This document shows, one piece after another, positions 47,881 to 59,679 of a stretch of DNA of 64,000 nt. This DNA comes from Nageia nagi (taxonomy: Eukaryota > Pinophyta). Location: NCBI GenBank assembly GCA_050084985.1, contig JBITNC010000001.1, positions 39,928,001 to 39,992,000 on the forward strand, in the 5' to 3' direction. Made by a program: the position numbers and the translations under genes. The notes below the pieces were generated by a model. That model had not been told where the DNA came from, searched no databases, and saw nothing but the letters and a program-made list of their open reading frames with translations. Within the stretch, counting starts at the first letter, position 1. Every line of letters begins with the position of its first letter.

Positions 47881-48888
47881 CTAAAATAAATCAAAAATAT
47901 AAAAAATATGTGAAATATCAAATGCATAAAAAAACTCCACTCTATAGGCATTATCATTGATCTTCTTCAAAATCTTGCATGGCCCAATTTTCTTAAGTTT
48001 CAATTTGTTATATGTCCCCTTAGGAAATATTTCTTTCCTAAGATGAACTATGAACCATATCATATTCTTCAAATACTTTCATCCTTTTTTGTGCATCAAT
48101 AGACTCTTTGTAGTGAGCATTACTACTCTGCAATTTTACCTTCACTAACTTTTGAACTTTATGGATATGCTCAACAAATGCTTCTTCATAATCACTAACT
48201 TGTTCCTCAATTGGCAACTCAAAATAATCTAATACACATAGGATTTTGACCATAAATAATTTGAAAAGGGGATTTACCTGTTGACTTGTTCATTGAGTTA
48301 TTATATGCAAATTCAGCTTATGATAAGGCTAAATCCCATTATTTTGGCTTTTCCCTCGATTATGCATTGTAAGAGATTTTCTAGGATTTTGTTCAATACC
48401 TTTATTTGCCCATTGGTCCATGGGTGGTAAGCACTACTAAATTGCAATATGGTATTCAACTTCTTCCACAACATCCTCCAAAAGTGACCTAAGAACCTAG
48501 TATCCTGATAAGAAGTAATAGTCTTTGGAACACCATGCAATTGTACAACCTCATCAAATAATAATACCATAATCCTAGTTGCATCATTAGTTTTGTGGAA
48601 AGCAATTAAATGCACCATTTTAGAAAATCTATCTACCATAATAAAAATTGAATCCTTACCCCTTTGTGTCTTGGTCAATCCCATCATAAAATACATGATC
48701 AGATCGGTCCATGGTCTTATGGGAATCGACAGTGGCATATACAACCCTGTATTTTGTGCATGACCCTTAGTGATTTGACATACTCTACATCTAGAGATAG
48801 AATTGATTATGTATCTCTTCATCTTCGATCAATAATACTTCTCTACAAGAGTGGTAGTTTTGGTTACTCCAAAGTGACCAAGAAAACT
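47881..48888 (-). pseudogene. Integrase of Gypsy-B, left of Copia-2
   Basis: Minus strand: FLGHFGVTKTTTLVEKYY near 48880-48820, CRVCQITKGHAQNTGLY (zinc finger), DSIFIMVDRFSKMVHLI (first Asp), ITSYQDTRFLGHFW (second Asp kept) and SSAYHPWTNGQIKVLN (catalytic Glu changed to Lys). A C-terminal part (48072-47881) has KKIGPCKILKKINDNAYRVE. Broken by several frameshifts. Confidence 0.85.
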
Positions 48889-49426
48889 TTTTGGAATGTA
48901 TAATGTATTAGTGTAAGGTCTCTTGATGTAATTCACTTAATACTTAAATATATATAGATACCTTAAGCATTTAATGAATATGAAAATGTAAATTCACTAA
49001 TACTTAAAAGTATTCGTATATAAGTTTCAAGCATTTGTGAATAAAATAATGTAACTTGTCCTATACTCCATCTCATGAGCATTCCCTTTGGGTAAAAGGG
49101 TGTTGCATGTCATGACGTTGTACAATGGTTAAAAGGGTGATCCAAGGGAGGATTTTGTACTATAAATAGAGGCCCTCTCCTTGATATTACTTACTTAAAT
49201 TGTAGAAAATTTATGCTCTATAATTGTTAGGAGAAGTAAGAAAGAGTTGTTGTAAGAGAATGCTCTTTGAGAATAAGAATATCTTAGATTAGTGGATGTA
49301 TTCCCATGGTTGGAGGAACCACTTTATATTAGTGTCCACTTTGCAAGATTAGCTATTGTGATAATTTTTAAGAGATATTTCATGAGATCTTGATAGTAGA
49401 AGATCATTTAGGATTAGGTTCTCTCA
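48889..49426 (+). repeat. 5' LTR of Copia-2
   Basis: About 538 bp, ending TTCTCTCA. A TATAAATA box lies at 49161-49168. GTGGTATCTAGAGCC follows as a primer site with small changes. The left end is placed by alignment with 62349 and is uncertain by a few bases. Confidence 0.8.
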
Positions 49427-51812
49427 AGTGGTATCTAGAGCCATCCTTAGAGGATCCTCTTCATCATCTTGGAGATCATTTTTACTTCATTGGTGAGGTA
49501 AAATCAATTTTAAGGTATAACATATCTCCTTTATTATTTTGGGAATATTTTCAATGATACTAAGATATTTTTACCATGTGTTAGTTTAATTTTTTTTGAA
49601 AACTTTACTTACATGTTATTGCTATGCAATTTTTTTACCAACATTATTTTGCTAGTCATAAATTTTTTGAATAAATTTACTTAAATATAGCAATAATGTG
49701 TTGTAATATTTTTTATGAAGCTTTTTATAGCTTAAATTTGTAAATTTTTTTGAAATATTAAAAAATTGAAATTTTTGACACTAATATTTAGTGTAGAAAT
49801 GTTAAAAAGAGCTCTAAATTTTTTAGTTTCACATATTTTCAAAAATATTATTATTGCAATAATTTCTTTTATTTTGTAATATATATATTAATAGAGATAT
49901 TTATTTCTAAAATATGTATTCTTGAAAATAAAAAATATATATACTTCTAAGCATTAAAGAGTAGTTGGAAGATATTTTTTTGAAACAAAAAGCAATTTAT
50001 AAAATAAAAAAGCTCTCAAGGGGCAACCTCGAAGACTAGAACCTAACTGATGACCAGAACCCTTCCCTACCCTGATGACCAAATCAACCATCCCCCCATC
50101 ACCCTCAAGCATGAATCTTTTTTTATAATAAAAATGAAAGAATAAAAGGGTAGGTTGCAACCTTGGTGACCAATGGGCCACCCTCCCCCCTCCTAACCAA
50201 CCCAACAACTAACACTTATCCCCTTAAAGAACACTACCCCCATCCACCCTTGTGCACCTCGCAAAACCCTAATGATGCTCCTCCCTTCGTGCCCTCCCAC
50301 TACTCCACCCCCTTTAACCCCACCTTTGCATCGTAAAACCCTAATGATGCCCCTCTTTTTGTGTCCTCAACGTGCCATCCATTCCTTGGATCCTCCCCCT
50401 TCCTTGAGTGCTTGACATCTCCTGTACCAAACCACTATCCAACTCCATTCTAGACCTCACCATCTCACCCCTCTCATGCTCTGACCACATCACACCCCAC
50501 CTACCCTCACCTCGCTTCTTACTTTGTCAGTTTACCCCCCTCTACTCTTGTTCTTCCCCCTTCTCCAACAATTTTTTTCATACAAGTGTGTCTGATGAAT
50601 GTGAAATTTTATAAACTCTTTTAATTTTTTTTATATATTAACTTTGTTACAAGATTATGTAACTTTTGATGCATTCATTGATACAAGTTTTAAGGATCCT
50701 TTTTCTTTTCCTCTTTGATAAATATTTTTTCTAACTTATGCAAATGGATAAAATTAATGAGTAAATGAAGGAATTTACCATCATAATGCATTAATTGCAC
50801 TTATGTGCAAGTGTTATGAAAAAGACTTGTCATTTAAGACAACACTTTTTGAAGTTTGTTAATACAAACTTGTATTTTTTGAAAAGTGGGGATATTATTT
50901 TAAAATGGGGATATTTTTAGTGGGAAATTCTAAGTTTCTTTTTTGGCAAATTCTAAGTATTATATATATATAAGTTTGGCTAATTGTTTTTCTTAAAGAG
51001 GGGATTTTAAGCATCTTTTAAGGGGAACATTTTAAATATTTTTTAAAGGGGAATTTAATGAAGGCATTTTTTTTTAACTTTATGAAAAATAGAGGAGAAT
51101 TCTTCAAATATTTTTTTCAAAAAGGGGAGAGTTAATTTTTTAAAGGGATAATTTTTTTGGAGTATTTTTACTAAAGTAAATTTTTTGAAGGGAATTTAAG
51201 CATGATGCATTTTTTTTCTCAAAAATTAAGGGGGAGACTTTGAAATAAAGCATTAATTTTTGATCTATTTTTTATAGTATTTTTATAAAAGAGAAATTCT
51301 AAATGCTTTTAAGAAAGAATTTATTTTAAGGGAAGCAAAATTAAAAAAGGGAAATCTTGCTAAGTGTACTTTAAGCATGAATTTTTTTGCTAAAATCAAG
51401 ATATAAGTAAAACGGGGGAAACTCCTTGTTTTTATTATTACTTAAAAAATGAACTCATGCAATTTTTGTAAAGAGGTCCTCTTGGGGTTGTGACAAAACC
51501 TATTGGACTCTCCTAAATTTTTATTTTGGATGTATCATGTGGACCCTTAGGTTTCAAGTTTGGATGATGTATCATTTTAAGAACTTTATGTAAAAATCAC
51601 AAATATTGAAAGTGCACCACCTAAAATGAACACATTCATAAGTTTTATTCTACAATATGACTTGTTTGGGGAGCCATAAGGTGAGGACATGGCAAACCGA
51701 AACCTTTTAGTCTATCGATCAAAGTGGTAAAAAGTTTGTACTTTTTAATTTCCTCTAAATCCTGTGTTGGTATGGACATAACTCCATATAGGTGGACATG
51801 CATGTGTATAAT
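49427..51812 (+). other. Leader of Copia-2 with a C-rich insert
   Basis: The AT-rich leader is interrupted by about 49960-50610, which is C-rich on the plus strand, unlike its surroundings. It has CGTAAAACCCTAATGATGC repeated at 50270 and 50333 and a Pro/Ser-rich frame (50408-50614) of no known family. 50640-51800 is T-rich with GGGGA words and ends with the block CATGCATGTGTATA shared with Copia-1. Confidence 0.6.
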
Positions 51813-53223
51813 TAATTCGAAATGGATTTTAGAGTCTTACAAAAGGTGATTTTTCAAATTTCAAATTTTATTGATTATTCTCATCCATATTAAAAAGCTT
51901 TCTTCCATAATTCTAAAGCTTCAAATGGTAAAGAAAATAGAGCTATGGTTTGTAAGTTAAGGCTTTTCAAAATTTGGAGTTAAATATAAAAAATACTAAA
52001 TATGCATGGAAGGCTCTATTGATGGACTTAATAGGAGTAGCTTGAGTTGATTCAAATCTTAAAATTTGTATAATTGGTACCTTTTATTATGATGAACATA
52101 TGGTTAAATTTTTAAGGCATTTAGATAAAACTTTGAAAGTTATGGTGCTTGCAAAATGGTAAATTCTCATTCTACATTCATGATAGTCAAATTTTGACAG
52201 CTACTAGGGAGCAAATCGTAAGTAGTTAAGCCATGAAATTTAGAACAATTAAGATAAATATATCCAAAAATACATGAATTAAATTTTGTGACATTTTGAA
52301 GTATGATCATGAAGTTGTGGTCATGATAAAATGGCACTAGAAGTAGTTTTGATAGTTTTGGAAAATCCAAAAAAATAGGAGAATATAACCATAGGAGGCC
52401 AAAATAATGCTACAGGAATTGTAAAAGAGGAAGAATATTGTTAGAGGAGAATATGGAGAGGGTGAGAGAGCATATTTCAAATGAAGGAGAATATTATTGA
52501 GAGGTTAGAGTAAATATTGTGAAGGGAAAAATACCCAAGTTTAGTATTATTGTTATAACCACGTATACTCTAAAAATGTAAACCCTTAAAATTATAAAAG
52601 GGTATTAGGAGTGTAGAAAAGGGGAAGTTTCCTTTAGTGGGATTCCTCCCAAATGGAAGAATGTTTTAGTCTATGTGTAAGTGAAAAACTCCATGTATGT
52701 GTGGGAGTTACACTATGTACAAAAATATGTTTGAAAAAAAAAGACCATGGATGAAGTCATAGCCATGGAAAGTGAATAAAAACAAAGGGAAACATCACAT
52801 CATGATGAAGAATAAAAACAAACATGGACAAGATATTTTCCATGATGGAAAGAAGGAGACAAAGAGTAGTTTTAAAGATGTCAACTCAGGATAAGAGACA
52901 TGGAACTATGCTCAAGGAATTTCATTGAAAAGAGAGCCATATTTCAAGAAAGGAATTCAGTAGAGGCCTACAATGATCGAGTGATTAAGCTTTGATAAAT
53001 AAAAGAGTGAAGCAAGAAGGATCATTCAAGTGATATTATAAAAAGGTACCTATAATAATGGATTGCAATTTGTTGGATGTAGATCACATTGATTGAATCA
53101 AAGTAACTATGTGTGTACATCATTTTGTGGGTTTTTATTTGATCTACATTTTTATTTTTGTAAGCACTAAAATGAATAAAGTGTGAGATCCAAAATAAAT
53201 CCTGAAGTAGGGTTTACAAATCA
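51813..53223 (+). repeat. 5' LTR of the 51.8-55.3 kb element
   Basis: 1411 bp. The first bases are TA instead of TG, a single change. Collinear with 53879-55330. Confidence 0.85.
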
Positions 53224-53878
53224 AGTTGGTATCCAAGTAGTTCTTTTGCTAGGAGTTGATGAAGGTTGTTAAAAAAAAATGACTACTTTGTTTGTGAAGT
53301 TCAAAGTTGTGCCTACTTCGAAGTCAAGAGAACCTAATCTTATGGATGAATAAATTGGATTCACAATTTGGAAGCTCGAATGGTTGAGGTAAAATTTCAC
53401 TTTTGAATACAAAAATTTTCATTAGCATTTGATGAAATCTTTACATATTAAAATTATGTAGACATGAATTCTGGTGGGAAGAAGGCCCATCTTCTCGAAA
53501 GTTGTGATGACTAAGGAAGTTATGTTAGAATTGAGAATTTCTTTTGCTTAGTGATTCGTTGAAAATGTGAAGTGATATACCTGATATTCCAAGTGAATTT
53601 AGAATGATGAGAAAATTCAAGAAGTTGATCTTGAGTCACATTGTGAGTTCAATTTAAGAAAAAACTACATTTTACTATTGCTAAGTAGTTAGAAGAGTTG
53701 TAGTACTTGATTCTACTCATTGTTTCAATTCAAAAGAGATAAAGATCTATAAAGACAAAGATCAAACAAGAAGGTGATTCCAAAAAGGGGTAGATTCGAA
53801 ACTATGTGTGAGGGTTGTTTTCTCACTATTTCAATCCCAAGGCATTTGTTGGACCAAAACCCTTGAAAATGGGATGAG
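53224..53878 (+). other. Interior of the 51.8-55.3 kb element
   Basis: 655 bp with the primer site at its left and the purine tract at its right. It contains GTTGTGCCTACTTCGAAGTC and similar mixed sequence, but no gag or pol motif. Confidence 0.6.
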
Positions 53879-55330
53879 TGATTCGAAATGGATTTTAGTC
53901 TTAAAAAAGGTGATTTTTCAATTTTCTAATTTTGTTGATTGTTCTCTTCCATATTAAAGATCTCTCTTCCACAATTCCAATGCTTCAAATGACAAAGAGA
54001 ATGGAGATATGGTTTGTAAGTTATGGCTTTTCAAAATTTGGGGTCAAATATAAAAAATACAAAATATGCATGGAAGGCTCTATTTATGGACTCATCAAGA
54101 TCAATTCATGTTGATTCAAATATTAAAATTTGTATGATTGGTACCTTATATTATGATGAACATATGGTTAAAATTTTAAGGAATTTGGATAAAATAATTG
54201 AAAGTTATGGCACTTGCAAAATGGTAAATTCTCATTCTACATTCATGATTGTCAAATTTTGACAGCTACTAGGTGCAAATCTGAGTTGGAGACCAACTTG
54301 ATGGAGATGCTGGGAGCAACTCATAAGGAGTTAAGGTATAAAATTTGTACCAATTAATATAGATATATATAAAAACATTTTTATTAAATTTCATATCATT
54401 TTGAAGTATGATCATGAAGTTGTGATTGTGACAAAATGGCACCAAAAGTAGTCTAGACAATTTTGGAAATTCAGAAAAAATAGGAGAATATAACATATGA
54501 GGCCAAAACAATGCTACGAGAATTGTAAAATAGGGATAATATCATTGAAGGAGAATATGGAGAGGATGAGAGAGCATATTTCAAATGAGTGAGAATATTG
54601 TTGAGAGGTTAGAGTAAATATTATGAAGGGAAAAATACCCAAGTTTAGTATTATTGTTGTAACCATGTATGCTCCAAAAATGTAAACCCTTAAAATTATA
54701 AAAAGGTATTAGGAGTGTGGAAAAGGGGAATTTTACTTTAGTGGGATTCCTCCCAAATTGGATATTGTGTTAGTGTGTGTGTGTGAAAAATTCCAAGTGT
54801 GTGTGAGTTACACTATGTACAAAAATATGTTTGAAAAAAAAGAAGAAGACTATGTACAAAATCATATCCATGGAAATTGAAGAAAAATAAAGGACAACAT
54901 CATCATAATGATGAAGAATAAAAACAAGCATGGATGAGATAATTTCCATGATGAAAAGGAGGAGAAAAAGAGTAGTTCTAAAGATGTCAACCCAAGACAA
55001 GAGACATAGAACTATGCCCAAGGACTTTCATTGAAAAGAGAATCATATTACAAGAAAGGGATTCAATAGTGACCTATAATGATCAAGTGATTTAGATTTG
55101 AAAAATAAAAAAGAGAATCTAGAAGGATCATTCAAGTGACATTGTAAAAAGTGTACCTACAATAATGGATTACGATTTGCTGGATGTAGACCACATCGAT
55201 CGAACTAGGGTAACTATGTGTATACATCATTTTGTATATTTTTATTTGGTGTGAATTTTTATTTTTGAAAGAACTAAAATGAATAAAGTGTGAGATGCAA
55301 AATAAATCATGAAGTAGGATTTATAGATCA
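53879..55330 (+). repeat. 3' LTR of the 51.8-55.3 kb element
   Basis: 1452 bp, TGATTCGAAATGG...TAGATCA. Short frames on both strands (for example 53932-54262 and 54269-54511) are shared with the other LTR and are not genes. Confidence 0.85.
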
Positions 55331-55868
55331 ATAGTGATACCACATGTCTGCATGTCCATTCAAGGATTATCCTGATAACTTAGGATAACTGGAAAACCTA
55401 ATCAAGATAATAATTTGGTGATCCAACATACATCACAACCTTGGAAAATAGCTAGTACTTCTTATGAGAGTATATTTATGACCATGGGGAACTGGTTAAG
55501 GATTGGGAGTACTTGAGCTTCAATATGCAAGCATCTAGATGAAAGTCTAATTTTAAACAAGAAAACAAGCCTCAACTTTACCCTCTCTACAAATGTATTA
55601 CTTGGTTATGAAAAAATGTTGGATGTATATGATGTGATAAGATTGAAATTTTTTTTCTCATGTGAAATTGGTTAATAATTTAAGCATACCTTATTGATTA
55701 CCTTTGGTTAAAATTCAACATGTATAGTTGATTAATTCAACATGTATAATTAAATGTATGATTTATTTATAATTAATTAAATTAAACAAACTCAATATGT
55801 ATGGTTTATTTTGGTTTTGAAATGAATATGATTACATTGGTTTATACTTTCACCTTATTTTGTATTAA
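55331..55868 (+). other. Remainder of the Copia-2 leader
   Basis: It resumes alignment with Copia-1 25850-26227 (ATGTCCATTCAAGGATTATC, GGGAACTGGTTAAGGA). The last ~250 bp is very AT-rich. Confidence 0.65.
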
Positions 55869-56735
55869 ATGGTAGGTTCTTTTTCACCCAAGCACATCCT
55901 AGATGGTCCCAACTATGATTTTGGGAACCTAAGATGAAAGCAGAGCTCTAAGCATGGTTGTGGTAAATCATAAATGAAAGCCAATTTGCTTAAATAAATG
56001 AGAAGGCATTTGAGGCTTACAACATAAAAATGATTTGACAACCTCTATGATTTTTCATTAAGTTTCATATGAAATCCTTCTCATGATCTCTTTTACAAAC
56101 TCTATAAAGGAAGCTTGGTACAGATTGAAAAAAATGTACCTCAACACCAAATTCTCCAAGAGGTTCTCCATTCTTAAAAAAATATTACAATTACATCAAG
56201 AGAAAAATTAAAGTGTTCCAACATACTTTAACAATATAATTGATCTTAGGACCCAACTTGTGGGGTGTGGTTGTAATTGGATCAACGATGAGTTTATGGT
56301 TCTCATCATCCTTCAAATCCTCTCTACTATATTCAGTCACTTTGTTACAGTAATTAAGACAAGGCTCGATGATGAAAAAAAAAATGTTCTTCTTAGAAAA
56401 TATTTCAAGGCTTCTCTTGAAACATGAGGAAACACTTAATAAAAAGTCGTTGATCTCTTCTCCTAAGCAGCATCCTATGGCATTTGGACCAATGGAGACT
56501 CACTTCAAAAAGAATTTCAATAACCAATTTTTTTTCTCAAGCTTTGAAAAAGGATTTCAAGAAAGGTGGTAACAAACAACATAATTGCCATAATAAGTCT
56601 AGCAAATACAAAGTTAAATTTGATGATAATTGTAATTTTTATGAAATTTATGATCATAGAGACTCTAATTGCTACAAGAAAAAGAAAGAACAAGATGGAA
56701 AAGGATCTAAAAAATCAAACAAATTTAAATAAAAG
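55869..56735 (+). pseudogene. gag remnant of Copia-2
   Basis: The ATG at 55869 is followed by PKHILDGPN. Many stops follow. Recognisable parts are KHEETLNKK (56420-56450) and the zinc knuckle CNFYEIYDHRDSNC (near 56630), again with Tyr instead of the second Cys, as in Copia-1. Confidence 0.8.
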
Positions 56736-56782
56736 AAGAAGAATGAGAAATTTTCTTATGCTTGTGATCTTTACTCCAAGTC

Positions 56783-57782
56783 TCACACTTTCTAGATTAA
56801 TTGGATTATTGACACTAGGTGCACAAATTACATGTGTTTTGAAAAGGTTAAGTTTGAAAATTTTCATAAGTATAGAAAATACATAGTTGTGATAGGTAAT
56901 AATTCAATCCTTGAAGTCCAAGGTATTGGAAGTATGTTATTGCAAGGAAAGTTTCTTGAAAATATTCTCTATGTGACTAAACTCAATATGAACCTTGTTT
57001 CTATAATTCAAGTTGCAAAGAAATGATACTCATTCAGGGTCAACTCACACTCCTAGTGTATGAAGAAGGGAATTGCCATTTTAGTTAGAGGATCAATGAA
57101 ATATGATCTTTACATTATGGATCAAGCACCAACAAAGATATTCCTTGCTACAAATATTTGCTCTAGGGTAATCTTTGGCACCATCAATTAGGCCATCTTA
57201 ACCATAAAAGCATTCAAGTAATGAAAGATGAAGAAATTGTGAAAGGTTTTCCTACAATATCACCTATAATTGGTCTTTGTGAAAAGTGTATCCTAGGGAA
57301 TATTGATAGGTAAAAATTTAAGAAAGATAAGAAAACATGGGCAATGCAACCTCTCCATTTTGTACATTCAAATTTGATGGGTCCATTTTAGACTAAGTCA
57401 CCTAGGGATGCATTGTATGCCTTGAACTTCATTGATGACTTTAGTAGGATGATATTTGGTTATTTACTCAGCATAAGGATCAAACTTTTGACATGTTCAA
57501 AGATTTCAAAGTCTTATTTGAAAATTAGTCTAACTTCAAAATCAAGATGTTAAAATCTGATAACAAGGGAGAGTATAATAATAATGAGTTCAATGATTAT
57601 TGTAGCAAATATGGAATCAAGAGGTAGTTCATGATCCCTTACACCCCTCAACAAAATGGGGTTTTTGAAAAAAAGAGTAGAACCATTCAAAAAATGGATA
57701 GGTGTATGTTGGAAAATCTTTCTAGTTTTTTATGAGATGAAGCTATGAGCACTGTGATCTACGTCCTAAATAGGTATCCTAC
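56783..57782 (+). pseudogene. Protease and integrase remnant of Copia-2, left part
   Basis: Protease WIIDTRCTNYM (DSG changed to DTR, inactivating) leads in frame into FEKVKFENFHKYRK. Integrase shows CEKCILGN, FIDDFSRM, LKSDNKGEYN and NGVFEKKSRT, ending at NRYPT where the next insert begins (57783). Confidence 0.85.
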
Positions 57783-57783
57783 A

Positions 57784-59662
57784 TGTAGACACTTAAAAAT
57801 GATTTATTATTTATTTATAAATCATATTTTAGATATATTTAAAAGTGTTAAAAGCAATATTATAAATGCCAAGATAAAATTGATATTATAATGCAATGTT
57901 ATGTGTTATATTAAATCCTATATTACTTACCATGGTTAATATTTTAAAGTATCTTGAATACAATAATGATTATATTCTTGCTATAAGTTAGCTTTCATTC
58001 ATTTCTATTTCCTTGTAGGTTATAAATATAAGAGTTGGAGGTTAACATCCCTATCAGATCTCTCTGATAGGTGGTTATCCTATTATCATACTTATGAAGT
58101 CTCTTAATACCACCTATAATAAGATCAGTTTGGATAATTCTTTAAAAATTAGAATGCCCATGACATGGGATAACCATATTCAAGATGTCGACATGGTAAA
58201 TTCTTTATGATATTCATTGCAAAATCTATTGTAATTAATGACTTAAGACCACTATTTATTTGAATATTTGGTATAAAATGTAAACATTATATATGTTTCT
58301 CTTATGATTGCTTTTTTTCAAATAGAATGCATATTTTACTAATGAAATATGAAATTTTATGATCACTATTTCTTTGAATATCTGGTATGAAAAGTGAACA
58401 TTGCATATGCTACTCTTATGACTACTTTTTTCAAATGGAATGCATATTTTACTAATGAAATTTGAAATTTTAAGATTACTATTTCTCTAAATATCTGGTA
58501 TGAAAAATGAACATTGCATATGCTATTCTTATGAATTCTATTAAAAAAAAATGCATGTTTTACTAATAAAATCTAAAACTTCAAGACCATTGTATCTTTG
58601 AAAATCTTATATAATATAGCAACATTGCATATGTTTATCTCATGATTACTTTTCATAATAATGCATGTTGTACTAATGACATTCAAAAGTTTTAGGCCAT
58701 AGAAACCCCATGAGCATAATGTTTACAAAATTACAAGTCAATATGAAAAAATAGAATAAAAATCTTGGGGCATATCAAAATACCTTATTAACTAAGTAAT
58801 TGTAGACTATATGTTACAATAACATTAGTCTACAAAGTAATATTATATTAATCCTTACTTATTTTAATTTGAATATCATTATCATGGATGTGATATATGC
58901 ACGTATTATTTCTTTTGTTTCAATATATTATCTTAGATATTAGAACCTCCATGGTACTTAAAAAGTTACTCTGCATATAGGACATCATTTTGGTCTACAA
59001 AGTGAGATAATTCCAAACCAAAAGGGGGAAAATGAGATATCATACTCAACATATGAATCATAAAAGGTAAGTTTGCTTTGACTTTGAAATTTTTTCACTT
59101 TTATAAACTTCTTTGGATTATGCAATTTCAATCCTTTTAAAGTATTTTGAATAAAATAATGATTATTTTATTACTATAAGTTAGCTTTCACTCCTTTCTA
59201 TTTCCTTTCAGTTTATAAATATAGGAGTTGGATGTTGACATCCCTATCAAATCTCTTTGATAGGTGGTTATACCATAAATCATACTTAAAATGTCTCTTG
59301 ATGCCATCTATTGGAAGATCTATTTTCTCTGAGCTATTATTACATGCTATATTTTGTGTGCTATCTAATTATGCCTATTTTATGACATCCATTCCATAGA
59401 GTTCATATGCCACCCATAGTGTGCATCTTCATGGTCTAAAGCCATAAACAAAGGAGGAGATGAATGCTTGTTCACATAATTTATTATCATCTACATGCTC
59501 ACCTTTGATCTGATCTAGTCCTTCATATATCTCTTCCATACCTTGATGATTGCATTATCATAATTAGGTGCTCACTTTTCATTTATTTATCATTATATTT
59601 GAATAAGTTTTATATTTGTGGATTTATTTTATGTTTATATTATTATTTACATAATTTATTAT
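57784..59662 (+). mobile_element. 1.9 kb LTR-like insertion in Copia-2 integrase
   Basis: Flanked by perfect 5 bp repeats CTACA (57779-57783 and 59663-59667). It starts TGTAGACAC. Two internal direct repeats at about 57950-58135 and 59138-59325 share GCTATAAGTTAGCTTTCA-like and TATAAATATARGAGTTGG words (TATA box). A purine tract AAAAGGGGGAAAATGAGA lies at about 59020. Coding is absent, and the LTR limits are not resolved, so the class is tentative. Confidence 0.6.
58248..58692 (+). repeat. Four tandem ~112 bp units
   Basis: Units share CTATTTCTTTGAATATCTGG, GAACATTGCATATGCT and AATGCATATTTTACTAATGA, decaying to the right. Confidence 0.85.
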
Positions 59663-59679
59663 CTACACTACAAAAAAAA

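Larger units (their letters stand above)
51813..55330 (+). mobile_element. Non-autonomous LTR retrotransposon inside the Copia-2 leader
   Basis: LTRs 51813-53223 and 53879-55330 (TGATTCGAAATGG...ATCA) enclose only 655 bp. TTGGTATCCAAG after the first LTR is a degenerate initiator-Met primer site and AAAATGGGATGAG before the second is the purine tract. Flanks ATAAT (51808-51812) and ATAGT (55331-55335) match at 4 of 5. Copia-1 shows the uninterrupted site (CATGTGTGTAGTGATACC near 25838). No coding capacity. Confidence 0.85.

Noticed and set aside
50408-50614. A Pro/Ser-rich 68-residue protein in the Copia-2 leader
   Set aside because: Composition follows the C-rich DNA block; no start context or family similarity.
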